A DNA stretch of 64,000 nt from Ruminococcus albus AD2013 (GCF_000526775.1 NZ_JAGS01000001.1:248001-312000), one strand, 5' to 3'; numbered from the stretch's first letter, positions 27,060 to 36,294 are shown. Translations and numbers: made by a program. The notes: generated by a model not told the origin, from the sequence alone.

Positions 27060-27791
27060 ATGAAAACAGTAAATGAGGTAAGCAAGCTTACAGGGGTGAG
27101 TATACGCACCCTGCAATACTACGATAAGATAGGTCTGCTGACGCCTGCGATGCGCACGGAGGCGGGTTACAGGCTGTATGACGATACAGCGCTGGAGCGT
27201 TTGCAGCAGATACTTCTTTTCCGTGAGCTTGAGTTTTCCCTAAGCGATATTAGAGCCGTACTTGAAGCTCCCGATTTTGACAGAAAAAAAGCCATCACTC
27301 AGCAGATAGAACTGCTTACGCTGAAAAAGCAGCGGCTTGAAGCCATTATCGGGCTCGCATATAAAATCAGAGACAAAGGAGAAAATATTATGGATTTCAA
27401 TGTGTTCGATACAAGCAAAATAGAAGAGTATACCAAACGTGCCAAGGCGGAATGGGGCGATACCAAGGAATACGAAGAATATACCAGCAAGAGCAGCAAA
27501 CGTACCAAGGAGGACGAAAAGAACATCGCCGCAGGTCTGATGGCTGTATTTGCTGATTTCGGCAAGCTGAAAGACGGTTCCCCTGATATTCCCGAAGCGA
27601 TGGAACAGGTGAAGAGACTTCAGCAGTACATAACCGATAACTACTACAACTGCACCGACGAAATTCTGATGTCCCTGGGACAGATGTATTCCGCAAACGG
27701 TGAATTCAAGGAGAACATCGACAAGGCAGGGGGCATAGGAACAGCGGATTTTGTGACTAAAGCGATAAGCGCTTATATCGGTAATAAATGA
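27060..27791 (+). CDS. MerR-family regulator with TipAS-like ligand domain
   Basis: The protein has 243 residues. A MerR winged helix (residues 1-70: VNEVSKLTGVSIRTLQYYDKIGLL) and a dimerisation coiled coil (about 75-110) are followed by a C-terminal helical domain (about 120-243). Features such as AAGLMAVFADFGKLKDG and YYNCTDEILMSLGQMY match TipA antibiotic-binding (TipAS) domains. Such regulators sense thiopeptides or other drugs and activate their own or neighbouring promoters. The upstream promoter has the matching 19-bp spacer. No efflux gene is beside it, so it may control only itself or distant targets. The RBS is AGGAGGTAAGGCTT. Confidence 0.92.
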   Translation: MKTVNEVSKLTGVSIRTLQYYDKIGLLTPAMRTEAGYRLYDDTALERLQQILLFRELEFSLSDIRAVLEAPDFDRKKAITQQIELLTLKKQRLEAIIGLAYKIRDKGENIMDFNVFDTSKIEEYTKRAKAEWGDTKEYEEYTSKSSKRTKEDEKNIAAGLMAVFADFGKLKDGSPDIPEAMEQVKRLQQYITDNYYNCTDEILMSLGQMYSANGEFKENIDKAGGIGTADFVTKAISAYIGNK

Positions 27792-27796
27792 TAACG

Positions 27797-27829
27797 AAAA
27801 AAGGACAGCTTTTGGGGCTGTCCTTTTTT
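27797..27829. terminator. bidirectional terminator
   Basis: AAAAAAGGACAGC/GCTGTCCTTTTTT with a TTTTGGG loop serves the MerR gene; on the other strand it lies beyond the end of the TraX-like pseudogene. Confidence 0.88.
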
Positions 27830-27861
27830 GCACTATTCTGAAAATATCATGATATTTTCTG

Positions 27862-28660
27862 TTAATATTTCCCTGCGATAGATTTTGCAATGAATATCAG
27901 AAAAAGATGCGCGGGATAGAAAATGTAGAAGAACCATTTTGTAAAAACAGGATTTTTTCCTTTTTCACCATTGTAGAATGAAGTGACAATAAAATAACCT
28001 GCCAACAGGTAACAGAGATCAATTACTGCGCCAATTATGCTTGAATTAAAATATTCCGTTTTGTCTTTTGAGTAAAAAAGCAATGCAGCAGGGAGTGTTG
28101 TCATCAAAAGGCTGCCGACACTGCAAAGTGCAAAAAGTCCGAAGCGTGTTGATGGTCTGTCTTTGAAATAATACAGTATCAGGATCATCGGGATCCCGAA
28201 GATAAGCCATTGTATCTGTAACAAAATAAGTGACCGCCTCTAAGACAGCAACGAGTGAGATCTTCGCCCATAACTTCATGTTGCTTCCGCAGACTATCAG
28301 CGCGACCAATCCCAGAAACAAAGTGAAGAACACATTCAGGTATGTGATCATTCCTGATAGCATCAGCGTTCCGTTGAGCATCAGACAGAATGGTATCTGG
28401 GTTATCAGAGCGAATATAAACAATCGCGCGGCATATTTTTTTACGGAATGAGTATGCGTGAATCCTTCGGCGATGAAATAGAAGAATATCGGCGGTGCTA
28501 TCATTGAAGCCTGCGCTATCAGAAACAGGAGCGGTGAGTTTATCAAACTTGCTGAAGCACCGAAATAGTGATCCACAAAATGTCCGATAGCCATGGGAAT
28601 GATAGCTATGAATTTTATCAAGTCACGGTCTATGATCTTGTACTTTTGGTTTGTTTGCAT
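27862..28660 (-). pseudogene. TraX-like membrane acyltransferase gene broken by a frameshift
   Basis: Two overlapping open frames form one TraX-type polytopic membrane protein. The first (from the ATG at 28660, RBS GGGAGG) carries the N-terminal motif LIKFIAIIPMAIGHFVDH and several spans up to AVTYFVTD. The C-terminal half continues in another frame near 28200-28230 as IQWLIFGIPMILILYYFKD and ends with the family's FYIFYPAHLFLIF. The first frame runs on about 50 out-of-family residues to a stop at 28046. A one-base shift near the overlap would restore the protein. It is a true frameshift mutation or a sequence error. TraX proteins resemble acyltransferase-3 enzymes; the target is unknown. Confidence 0.8.
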
Positions 28661-28802
28661 TATGACCTCCCGGTTAATATTGGAATGAAAATTTATTTCC
28701 AATTATTTACTAAAATTATAACACAAAAAACTGCAAATGTAAAGTACCGGGGGATAGTTTTCGGATAAGTGGTGATATATGCCGGGGAGAAAAGCTATGT
28801 TA

Positions 28803-29759
28803 TCATTCCCCAATAGCCTTCAGGATATCGCAATACACCTTATGCTTCTCTTTTTCGTGCAGGATATCGTGGCGCATACAGTTGTATATCTTTCCGCGGA
28901 CGTTGGTATAGCCTATCTTTTTCAGCAGATGCAGTGCCCCGATAAATCGCTCTTTTGAGATAGCACAGGGGTCATTCGCACCCGAAAAGAACCTTATGGG
29001 CATATGGGGATTCTTCGGAGTGTACCCGCCCGAGTAGGTCAGCATGGACATTTTAAGCATCTCCTCGTAACCGCTGAGGGTGAACCTGAACCTGCAAAGA
29101 GGGTCATTGTTGTGTTCTATGACTGCTTCTCGTTCGCTGTTTGTCCAGGCGTTTTTCAAACCCTCTTTCCTGAATTTGAATTCATAGTTCACGCCGATGA
29201 TGAGCAGATCGGCAAGCTTTGAACGTGCCCTTTTGCCCTCGATATGTTCAAGTGATCTCAGCATCATCAGTCCCTGTTTTATATTTTTTGACTTTGAGGG
29301 CGAACCGATAAGCAGAAGTTTGTCTATCTCATCATCGTACTTTCTTATATAGCACCGTGCCGCCAGCGAACCCATGCTGTGTCCCAGAAGTATCATCGGC
29401 AGAGCTTTTCCACCGCATCTTTTATGGGCGTAGTCCTTGACTTCCAGCGTTATCTCGTGAATGTCCTCCACCAGTGCTTTATATCCTCCCTCATACATAT
29501 AACCTCTGTCCTGCGGACGATGAACGCTCTCGCCGTGACCGCGGTGGTCATTGCAGATGGTCAGATATCCGTTAGCCGCAAGGTACCTCATGAACGGCGC
29601 ATACCGTCCCTTGTGTTCGTTCTTGCCGTGTACCATCTGAACTATCCCCCGTATGCTTCCGGGGTCTGTGGGTTCTATCCTCAGCACCCTCAGGGGAAGT
29701 CCGTCCGTACCAGAGATATGGGTATAGGTAGTTTCAACTATATTTATAAGACTGTTCAT
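28803..29759 (-). CDS. alpha/beta hydrolase (lysophospholipase/serine-aminopeptidase type)
   Basis: The protein has 318 residues. The nucleophile elbow is GHSMG in ILLGHSMGSLAARC (about residues 125-138), the oxyanion region is QMVHGKNEH, and the late His is in MRHDILHE, all typical of the Hydrolase_4 group (monoacylglycerol lipase-like). It has no signal peptide. The ATG overlaps the ligase stop (ATGA), so it is translationally coupled as the last gene of the condensation/ACP/ligase operon. A thioesterase or product-releasing role is plausible by context but not shown. Confidence 0.9.
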   Translation of the reverse strand: MNSLINIVETTYTHISGTDGLPLRVLRIEPTDPGSIRGIVQMVHGKNEHKGRYAPFMRYLAANGYLTICNDHRGHGESVHRPQDRGYMYEGGYKALVEDIHEITLEVKDYAHKRCGGKALPMILLGHSMGSLAARCYIRKYDDEIDKLLLIGSPSKSKNIKQGLMMLRSLEHIEGKRARSKLADLLIIGVNYEFKFRKEGLKNAWTNSEREAVIEHNNDPLCRFRFTLSGYEEMLKMSMLTYSGGYTPKNPHMPIRFFSGANDPCAISKERFIGALHLLKKIGYTNVRGKIYNCMRHDILHEKEKHKVYCDILKAIGE

Positions 29760-31288
29760 GCGCCCTGCTCATCTCTGTAAACTTCGGCACGTATTATCTT
29801 TTTGGTGGTGTTTTTCAGGAATGGATATTTTCTTACCACAAGCTTTGAAAGCTGTTTGTAGGTGGGCTGCTGACTGTTGTATCCGTTCAGTATCTCCTGA
29901 AGTGCCGAGTATATTTCCTCATCGGTCATACCGCCTGTCATTTCGGGGTCGGGGAATATCCTTGCAGTCAGCATATTGTCCTCGCCTGTAACTACTATCT
30001 CGCCAATGAGGTCGTTTACTCCAAGCCGTGTCTCTATCTCCTCGGGTGAGATGTTCTCGCCGTTTGAAAGTATGATAAGGTTCTTTACCCTGCCGTTTAT
30101 GAACAGGAAACCGTCCTCGTCGATATAGCCCTTGTCACCTGTGTGAAGCCAGCCGTCTTTGAGGGTCTCTTCGGTCTCTTCTTCCATTTTGTAATAGCCT
30201 TTCATCACACTGGTACTGCGGACGAGTATCTCGCCGTTAACGAATTTTATCTCAACATTGGGCAGAGGTCTGCCTATGGAACCCGCTTTGCTGTCGCCTA
30301 TCTTGTTGGAGGATATAACAGGGGAACACTCCGACATACCGTAGCCCTCGTAAACGTCTATACCGTACTTTTTGAATTCTTCTATATAGTAGGGTTCAAG
30401 ATGCGCTCCGCCTGTGAATATGTACTTTAGATTTCTGCCGAATACTTTTTTTGCGATGGTATCCGTTGGTATAGTACGGTCAGCTGTTCGTAAACGTTTG
30501 TATATAGTCTCCACCATAAGGGGTACCATCAGCATGACATCGGGCTCGAAAATACTCATATTCCTTACCATATGCATCAGCGAATCATTTATGCATATAA
30601 CAGCCCCCATCCAGAAACCGTTGAGCCAGTCCATAACAAGGCAGAAGCAGTGGTGTACGGGCAGTACGCTTAAAAATACAAGTCCCGGATCCTCATCATA
30701 AAGCACAGCTTCGATATTGGTGTAAAGGTTGCTCTGGGTGAGCATAACGCCTTTGCTTTTGCCTGTGGTACCAGAGGTGAAAACTATCATTGAGATATCC
30801 TCTTCTTCGGGGGCGGAGGGTTCATCAGCTTTTTCGCCTGCGGTGATAAGGTCGTTGAGGGAATCTGTTCCGCTGATCGCTTCATCGGAAAGTGTCCATA
30901 TCTTCTTCACCTTTTTGCATTTGTCTTTTATCTCATCTGCAAGTGTCGCAAACTTAGGGTCGATGAAAACGCCCTCGGAATCCGAACGGTCGATAAGATC
31001 GATGAGGTCATGGGCAGGCAGTGCGGAATCAAGTGGGACAGCGGTATTTGTACTTGTCACCACCGACATATAAGCTTCTATCCATTCAACTGAATTTGTT
31101 CCCACCAGCGCGATATGTCTGTGCTCAAATCCCAGTGCGGCGGCACCTTTTCTCAGCCCGCTGATGATCTCGTCGGCCTGCTTGTAGCTTACCTCTTTTA
31201 TATCTTTTTTTACCAGCCATCTCACAGCAGGGAGGTCGGCATAGTCCTGTACACTTCTGTTCCACAGGGTGTGAATAGTTTTTTTCAT
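29756..31288 (-). CDS. AMP-forming acyl-CoA/acyl-ACP ligase
   Basis: The protein has 510 residues. The ATP motif TSGTTGKSKG is at 171-180, followed by GYGMSECSPV, the hinge-region motif WLHTGDKGYIDEDGF and the C-terminal catalytic Lys in TTKKIIR. It is closest in style to long-chain fatty-acid ligases rather than amino-acid adenylation domains. It activates a carboxylic acid as acyl-AMP and probably loads it on the ACP encoded 14 nt upstream. The start at 31288 follows GGGGTGAT; an upstream in-frame start lies in the ACP gene. The last codons overlap the hydrolase start. Confidence 0.93.
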   Translation of the reverse strand: MKKTIHTLWNRSVQDYADLPAVRWLVKKDIKEVSYKQADEIISGLRKGAAALGFEHRHIALVGTNSVEWIEAYMSVVTSTNTAVPLDSALPAHDLIDLIDRSDSEGVFIDPKFATLADEIKDKCKKVKKIWTLSDEAISGTDSLNDLITAGEKADEPSAPEEEDISMIVFTSGTTGKSKGVMLTQSNLYTNIEAVLYDEDPGLVFLSVLPVHHCFCLVMDWLNGFWMGAVICINDSLMHMVRNMSIFEPDVMLMVPLMVETIYKRLRTADRTIPTDTIAKKVFGRNLKYIFTGGAHLEPYYIEEFKKYGIDVYEGYGMSECSPVISSNKIGDSKAGSIGRPLPNVEIKFVNGEILVRSTSVMKGYYKMEEETEETLKDGWLHTGDKGYIDEDGFLFINGRVKNLIILSNGENISPEEIETRLGVNDLIGEIVVTGEDNMLTARIFPDPEMTGGMTDEEIYSALQEILNGYNSQQPTYKQLSKLVVRKYPFLKNTTKKIIRAEVYRDEQGA

Positions 31289-31302
31289 GATATCACCCCG
31301 AA

Positions 31303-31542
31303 TCAGCCCATATGAGAATTCAGCAGACATAGAGCGTCGCCGACAGTGCGTAGATTGCTGAGTTTCTGCTCGTCCTCTTCAAGATCGAACTCTATATCGA
31401 ACTCGTCTTCCAGATCGCCCAGAAATGTCATAAGGTCAAGTGAACTCAGCCCAAGATCTTCGCGTATAGCCATTTCATCTGTTATCTCTCCGATATCTCC
31501 TTTGCAGTAGCGTGCAGCTATCTCCTTGAATTTTTCTTCCAT
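31303..31542 (-). CDS. acyl carrier protein
   Basis: The protein has 79 acidic residues. Helix II begins with LGLSSLDLM, where S34 is the expected 4'-phosphopantetheine site. AAAGGAG precedes the ATG at 31542. Its position between a condensation-like enzyme and an acyl ligase suggests a dedicated carrier rather than the general fatty-acid-synthesis ACP. Confidence 0.93.
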   Translation of the reverse strand: MEEKFKEIAARYCKGDIGEITDEMAIREDLGLSSLDLMTFLGDLEDEFDIEFDLEEDEQKLSNLRTVGDALCLLNSHMG

Positions 31543-31596
31543 AATAAAACTCCTTTCGGGGGTATCCCCCATTCTATATAAACTTTCTTTTGTCTT

Positions 31597-32985
31597 TTAA
31601 ACCATATCGATTATCTCTGCGATAGTCCTGCCGGGGTCTTCTATGCCCCTGAACAGTATACGCATCATGTAATAGTACATCAGCTCAGCATCTTTTTCAG
31701 TAAGGTGTGCTGTCTGATAGTGGTATGAGAAATTCAGTTTTCTGTCAGGCAGATGGGACACCGTCAGATACATCTTTTTGGTAGCCGCGCCGTTTGCGAA
31801 CCACTTTACATACATGGGAAGATTTTCCGCGTTCGGGTCAAGGTCTTTAGTATTCATCGGGGGCTGATAGGTGAGATACACACTGACATAGGTGGTATCA
31901 TCGGGAGTATTGTAGCGGCGTTTCATCTCATCACGGATAAACTGCGGGTCGTATCCGCTGAACATATATATGCGGTTCTGATGATTCTGTATCATACGCG
32001 CCGCGTCGATGAAAGTGGTATCTCCCGAAATAACAGTTCTGCAGGGGAAACAAAGCGTTCTGCTTCCCCCCGAGGTCAGTTCATCATTGGTGGAGCGCCT
32101 TGATATGAAATTCTCCACTGTGATATCTTCCTGACCGCCGTTCACCTTTGAAAGATAGGTGCGTATCACCAGCAGTATCAGGTTGGTGGGGGATATCTGG
32201 TTGTGCAGGCAGAAGTTTATCGCCCTTTGCATACTGTCAACTTCAAGCTGATAATCCTTTACCGCCACAAAAAGCTCTTTGCGCTCGATATCCGCCGCAC
32301 GTAGATCAGGGTCGTCATGCTTTTTACGGGCTTCTTCCAGTACCGAAGTTCCCTGTATATCAGAATACAGCGGTTCGCCCAGAGTATCAAGTTCCTCCTC
32401 CCAGAAACGCTTTGCCTTTGCGTGACGTTTTTCGTTGGAAGCTTTTTCGAGGTCGCTTATCAGCACCTTTTCAAAATCCGCAAGGGGAGCAGGTTCTTCA
32501 TCACCGAATTTGAAATGCTTGTAAAGCCCCATTATATCCGTCGCCATAACAGCCACGCCCACCGAATCGTTCAGCCTATGGTCCATGTGCACAAAGAACC
32601 CTGTGTACCCCTCGGGCAGCATTACTATACGGAATTCGCACATTGGTATATCGTCGCCATCGAAAGTTTCGTATGCCCAGTTCTGCATGATATTGTCAGC
32701 TTCACTCAAGGTCATTTCGGTAAGATCGTATTCCCTTATCTCTTCTGGCTGATAGTCGGCTATGTACTGCTGTATCTCGCCGTTCATATCGGGCTTGGTG
32801 AATCTCAGCCGAAGACATGAATACCTCTGCTTTTCAAGCTCGATGCACTTTTTCAGTACCCCGATATCAAGTTCCATTTTAAAAGCCGCAACTATGCTGA
32901 GTCCCGACACCTGCTGTGTGCCGTATTCTTTTATCCACCGATAGTGCATTTTCTGTGCGGCGGTTAGTTCGTATCTCTTTTCCAT
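31597..32985 (-). CDS. stand-alone condensation-domain-like acyltransferase
   Basis: The protein has 462 residues with the two-lobe plan of the condensation/CoA-acyltransferase superfamily. The active-site motif, HHxxxDG in classic condensation domains, reads H133-M-D-H-R-L-N-D140-S: the second His (H136) and the Asp (D140) are kept, the first His is Asp and the Gly is Ser. A later RSTNDELTSGG and FPCRTVI region resembles the bridging segments of this family. It probably transfers an acyl group from the ACP to an amine or alcohol acceptor. The start at 32985 follows GGGAGG; an upstream ATG lies in the leader. It is the first gene of the four-gene operon. Confidence 0.85.
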   Translation of the reverse strand: MEKRYELTAAQKMHYRWIKEYGTQQVSGLSIVAAFKMELDIGVLKKCIELEKQRYSCLRLRFTKPDMNGEIQQYIADYQPEEIREYDLTEMTLSEADNIMQNWAYETFDGDDIPMCEFRIVMLPEGYTGFFVHMDHRLNDSVGVAVMATDIMGLYKHFKFGDEEPAPLADFEKVLISDLEKASNEKRHAKAKRFWEEELDTLGEPLYSDIQGTSVLEEARKKHDDPDLRAADIERKELFVAVKDYQLEVDSMQRAINFCLHNQISPTNLILLVIRTYLSKVNGGQEDITVENFISRRSTNDELTSGGSRTLCFPCRTVISGDTTFIDAARMIQNHQNRIYMFSGYDPQFIRDEMKRRYNTPDDTTYVSVYLTYQPPMNTKDLDPNAENLPMYVKWFANGAATKKMYLTVSHLPDRKLNFSYHYQTAHLTEKDAELMYYYMMRILFRGIEDPGRTIAEIIDMV

Positions 32986-33034
32986 ATAGTTCCTCCCGAC
33001 TGCTTGTTTACAGTGCTTTTGCTTTATGTTCATA

Positions 33035-33064
33035 ATTATACACCTGACTATTGACTTTGTCAAT
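33035..33064 (-). promoter_or_regulatory. promoter of the condensation/ACP/ligase operon with palindrome on the -35
   Basis: On the minus strand TTGACA (33063-33058), 17 nt, TATAAT (33040-33035). The perfect palindrome ATTGAC-TTT-GTCAAT (33050-33064) covers the -35 and may be an operator. Confidence 0.7.
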
Positions 33065-33439
33065 TATTAACAATGCTAAATATGATGTTCCGTAACAGAA
33101 TATTTTTGTTATATACACATATCTGACAGAAACAAGTGGAATGATCTGACGGTTGTTATGGACTTTGGTCAACGTGCAGTATGTATCATTATTGGAGCTT
33201 ATTCGGACTAAGCTGCAGAAATGTGTATATTCGCTGATAATATGCGTATATTCTGAAAAATTGCAACTGTTTGTTGCGTAATTTCAAACTCCTGTTGGTA
33301 GAAAAACCGACTCGGAAATGGTATTATATTTTCAGAAACATGGAAGTGCAAAGCTTTGGTTTCAGTGGGGATATTTAACAATTTGGTCATGGTTTGCTAC
33401 TCTCAAACTGATAGTTTCAATAATAATTGTTAGTACTCA
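33065..33439. other. divergent intergenic region
   Basis: About 375 nt between the condensation operon promoter and the LRR-gene promoter. Only short frames without RBS are present, and no repeat or RNA structure was recognised. Confidence 0.5.
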
Positions 33440-33468
33440 TTGACAAATTTTGTGTAATGTAATATAAT
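33440..33468 (+). promoter_or_regulatory. promoter of the LRR-dockerin gene
   Basis: TTGACA (33440-33445), 17 nt, TATAAT (33463-33468); a second TATAAT follows immediately. Confidence 0.8.
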
Positions 33469-33551
33469 TATAATGTTAGATATCTCATTCGTCAAAATCA
33501 CTGTCATAATTGGCAGGACAAATTTTATTTTCTATAAGGGAGGAAACCATA

Positions 33552-36056
33552 ATGAAAAAAATTCTGGCATCTGTTCTGGCGTTAACAATTGTATTCGGAG
33601 GTGCGGCTGTTCTGCCCGAGAGTACCATCGGTACTTTCAGGACAAGTATTACCGTATCTGCGGACGACCTGGAAACCGAGGGTCTGTTCCAGTACTATTT
33701 AGATGCTGAAACAGGCAGCGCAGTACTCAACAAATTTCTGCCAAAGACCGACAGCAAGAACTATGCCGCTGTTGCTGTTGTGGATATCCCCGCAGAGATA
33801 GGCGGCAAGCCTGTTGTCAGGCTGGATGATAAGCTGTTCATGAACTACAAGGAGCTTACGAGCGTAACTATCCCCGATACAGTTGAGTTCATAGGTGAAA
33901 ATGTTTTTTACGGCTGCTCAAACCTCCAGACTGTAAAGTTCGGCGCAAATGTAAAAGAGATCGAGAACTTTGCATTTTCAGGCTGTGAAAAGCTCAAAGA
34001 CTTCGACCTGCCCGCAAAACTCGAAAAGCTGGGAACAAGGTGTTTTGAGAAGACCGCAGTTGAGAGCATAACTGTTCCTCTTTCACTCAATACAGTCGAA
34101 ACAACGTTTCTCAGCCTTGACAGAGGTCCTTTCGATGGATGTGAAAACCTCAAAACAGTGAAATTCAATGACGAAGATGACGAGCTTCCTATTGCACTGC
34201 TTGCAGGCTCGGGAGTTGAGAGCGTTGTTCTCCCGAATACTATAACTGTTGTTCCCGATTATTTCTTTGCAAGCTGCAAACAGCTCACTTCGGTAACTAT
34301 ACCTTCCACCGTAACGACCATAAACGACAGTGCTTTCCGTTACTGCTCGGCACTTACCCAGATAGACCTGCCAAAGGCTCTTACAAAAATGGAGACCTAT
34401 GCGTTCTCGGAAAGCGGTCTGACTTCCGTTACCATACCCAAATCGATAGAGGTAACAGAAACAGGCTTCCTGAATACAGACAAAGGACCTTTCTATAATT
34501 GTCCTTCGCTGACAGATGTTACCATCGAAAGCGGCATCACAGTTATCCCTGATGGACTGCTTGCAGGCCTTGGTGCGATAAAACAGATAACTATACCTAA
34601 TACTGTTGTCACTATCAGAGACTGCGCATTCCGTTCTACAGGTCTGACTTCTGTTGAGATACCCAACAGCGTAACGGAGATAAGTACATACGCATTCGCA
34701 GACTGCACCGATCTTGCAAGTGTAAAGCTGTCTAAAAACCTCAGAATACTGGGCGGAAATTCTTTCGAGAACACAGCTATCACCGAGATAGATATTCCTA
34801 AGTCCCTTGAGACTGTTGATTGTGGATTTATAAACAATGAAGGTCCTTTTAGCAAGTGCGGCTCTCTCAAAACAGTCAATCTTCCCGACGGCGCAGTTGA
34901 AGTTGTAAACAACCTGCTTGCATATGCTCCCGCAGTTGAGGAAATAACTATCCCCGATTCGGTAGTAAGGATAAGCGAAAGTGCTTTTGATAACTGTACA
35001 GCACTCAAAAAGGTGAACTTCGGCAAGAGCATTGAGGAATTTGAAAAAGAAGCTTTCAAGGATTGTACCGCTCTCACATCTATCGATATCCCCGAAACAG
35101 TTACTGCTTTCGGTAGGGGCGTATTCAGAGGCTCCGGTCTTAAAACTGCTGTTCTTCCCTCAAAGCTTGAAACCCTGCCTGATTCCACTTTTGAGAAGTG
35201 TACTCAGCTGACCGAAGTTACCGTATCCGAACAGTGCAAAACCGTCGGCAGCAACGTATTTGAAGACTGTACTGCACTGACAAAGGTCAATTTCAGCGAC
35301 AAGGAAATAATCGAGAAGATCGGCAGCAATGTATTCAATGGATGCAACGCACTCACTGAGATCACCCTGCCTATGGGTATCGAAGAAATGGGCAACGGTG
35401 TGTTTGAGAACTGCGAGAATCTGGAAAAGGTAGTTCTTCCCGACAGCCTTAGCAAAATGGGAAGCGCCAGCTTCAAGAACTGCCCCAAGCTGACAGATGT
35501 TACCCTCAGCAGAAGACTGGAAGAGGTACCGAGTGAAACATTCCAGTCTGACAATGCTCTCAAAGAGATAAAGATACCCTATTCAGTAAAGAAGATAGGC
35601 AACAATGTGTTTGACAAGTGCATATCCCTCAAGGATATCTATGTAGGCGATAAGATCGAAAATATCTCCGAATCGGCATTCAGCTACTTCGATGAGAACG
35701 CTTACGGTGAAACCATAACTCTACACGGTGTAAAGGGCACATATCCCGAGGACTATGCTGAAGTTCACGATATGAAGTTCGCTGAAACTACTTTCAAGAA
35801 CGACACTCTCAGTGCTTATGACAGACCCGAGTATGGTGAGCATGTGGATCCTTCCGATAGAAAAATGGGCGACATAAACGGCGACGGTAAAATAAATATT
35901 ACTGATATCACCAAGGTTGCCGCATTCATCAAGGGCAAAAGACAGCTTGATGATGAAGCCAAGAAATTTGCAGATATAAACAAGGACGGCAAGATAAATG
36001 TCAGCGACCTTGCAAGGATAGCAGCCGCTGTAAAGGGTAAGAGATCTCTGAACTAA
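33552..36056 (+). CDS. secreted BspA-like leucine-rich-repeat protein with C-terminal dockerin
   Basis: The protein has 834 residues. A signal peptide (MKKILASVLALTIVFGGAAV, cleavage near residue 25-40) is followed by about 20 or more BspA-type LRR_5 repeats of about 23 residues (xxLTSVTIPxxVxxIxxxAFxxC). The last about 65 residues hold two type I dockerin calcium loops, DINGDGKINITDITKVAAFI and DINKDGKINVSDLARIAAAV. The start at 33552 follows GGGAGGAAACC. The dockerin suggests attachment to a cohesin scaffold, as in ruminococcal cellulosomes. LRR_5 repeats usually bind proteins or surfaces, so a binding rather than a catalytic role is likely. Confidence 0.95.
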   Translation: MKKILASVLALTIVFGGAAVLPESTIGTFRTSITVSADDLETEGLFQYYLDAETGSAVLNKFLPKTDSKNYAAVAVVDIPAEIGGKPVVRLDDKLFMNYKELTSVTIPDTVEFIGENVFYGCSNLQTVKFGANVKEIENFAFSGCEKLKDFDLPAKLEKLGTRCFEKTAVESITVPLSLNTVETTFLSLDRGPFDGCENLKTVKFNDEDDELPIALLAGSGVESVVLPNTITVVPDYFFASCKQLTSVTIPSTVTTINDSAFRYCSALTQIDLPKALTKMETYAFSESGLTSVTIPKSIEVTETGFLNTDKGPFYNCPSLTDVTIESGITVIPDGLLAGLGAIKQITIPNTVVTIRDCAFRSTGLTSVEIPNSVTEISTYAFADCTDLASVKLSKNLRILGGNSFENTAITEIDIPKSLETVDCGFINNEGPFSKCGSLKTVNLPDGAVEVVNNLLAYAPAVEEITIPDSVVRISESAFDNCTALKKVNFGKSIEEFEKEAFKDCTALTSIDIPETVTAFGRGVFRGSGLKTAVLPSKLETLPDSTFEKCTQLTEVTVSEQCKTVGSNVFEDCTALTKVNFSDKEIIEKIGSNVFNGCNALTEITLPMGIEEMGNGVFENCENLEKVVLPDSLSKMGSASFKNCPKLTDVTLSRRLEEVPSETFQSDNALKEIKIPYSVKKIGNNVFDKCISLKDIYVGDKIENISESAFSYFDENAYGETITLHGVKGTYPEDYAEVHDMKFAETTFKNDTLSAYDRPEYGEHVDPSDRKMGDINGDGKINITDITKVAAFIKGKRQLDDEAKKFADINKDGKINVSDLARIAAAVKGKRSLN

Positions 36057-36101
36057 GCCGCTTATAGCTGTAAAATAAAAATTGCAGATAAATAATTTTT
36101 A

Positions 36102-36139
36102 CGCCATAGTATTTCAGAGAAGTGCTATGGCGTTTCTTT
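36102..36139 (+). terminator. terminator of the LRR-dockerin gene
   Basis: CGCCATAG/CTATGGCG stem (36102-36132) followed by TTTCTTTC. Confidence 0.85.
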
Positions 36140-36260
36140 CTGATATTCAGCAGTTTATAAAAAGGTGAAGAGAAATATGTAATAAGATATTATCTCGGGT
36201 AAATGACTGTATGCACCGGGAAAAGATGGACCGGTGGAAAAATGTAGTGCTGTGTTAAGT

Positions 36261-36294
36261 GAAAAATGCCCCCAAGCGACTGCGTCTGGGGGCA
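36261..36294 (-). terminator. terminator of the aminopeptidase operon
   Basis: TGCCCCCA/TGGGGGCA stem (36267-36294), followed on the minus strand by TTTTTC. Confidence 0.88.
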
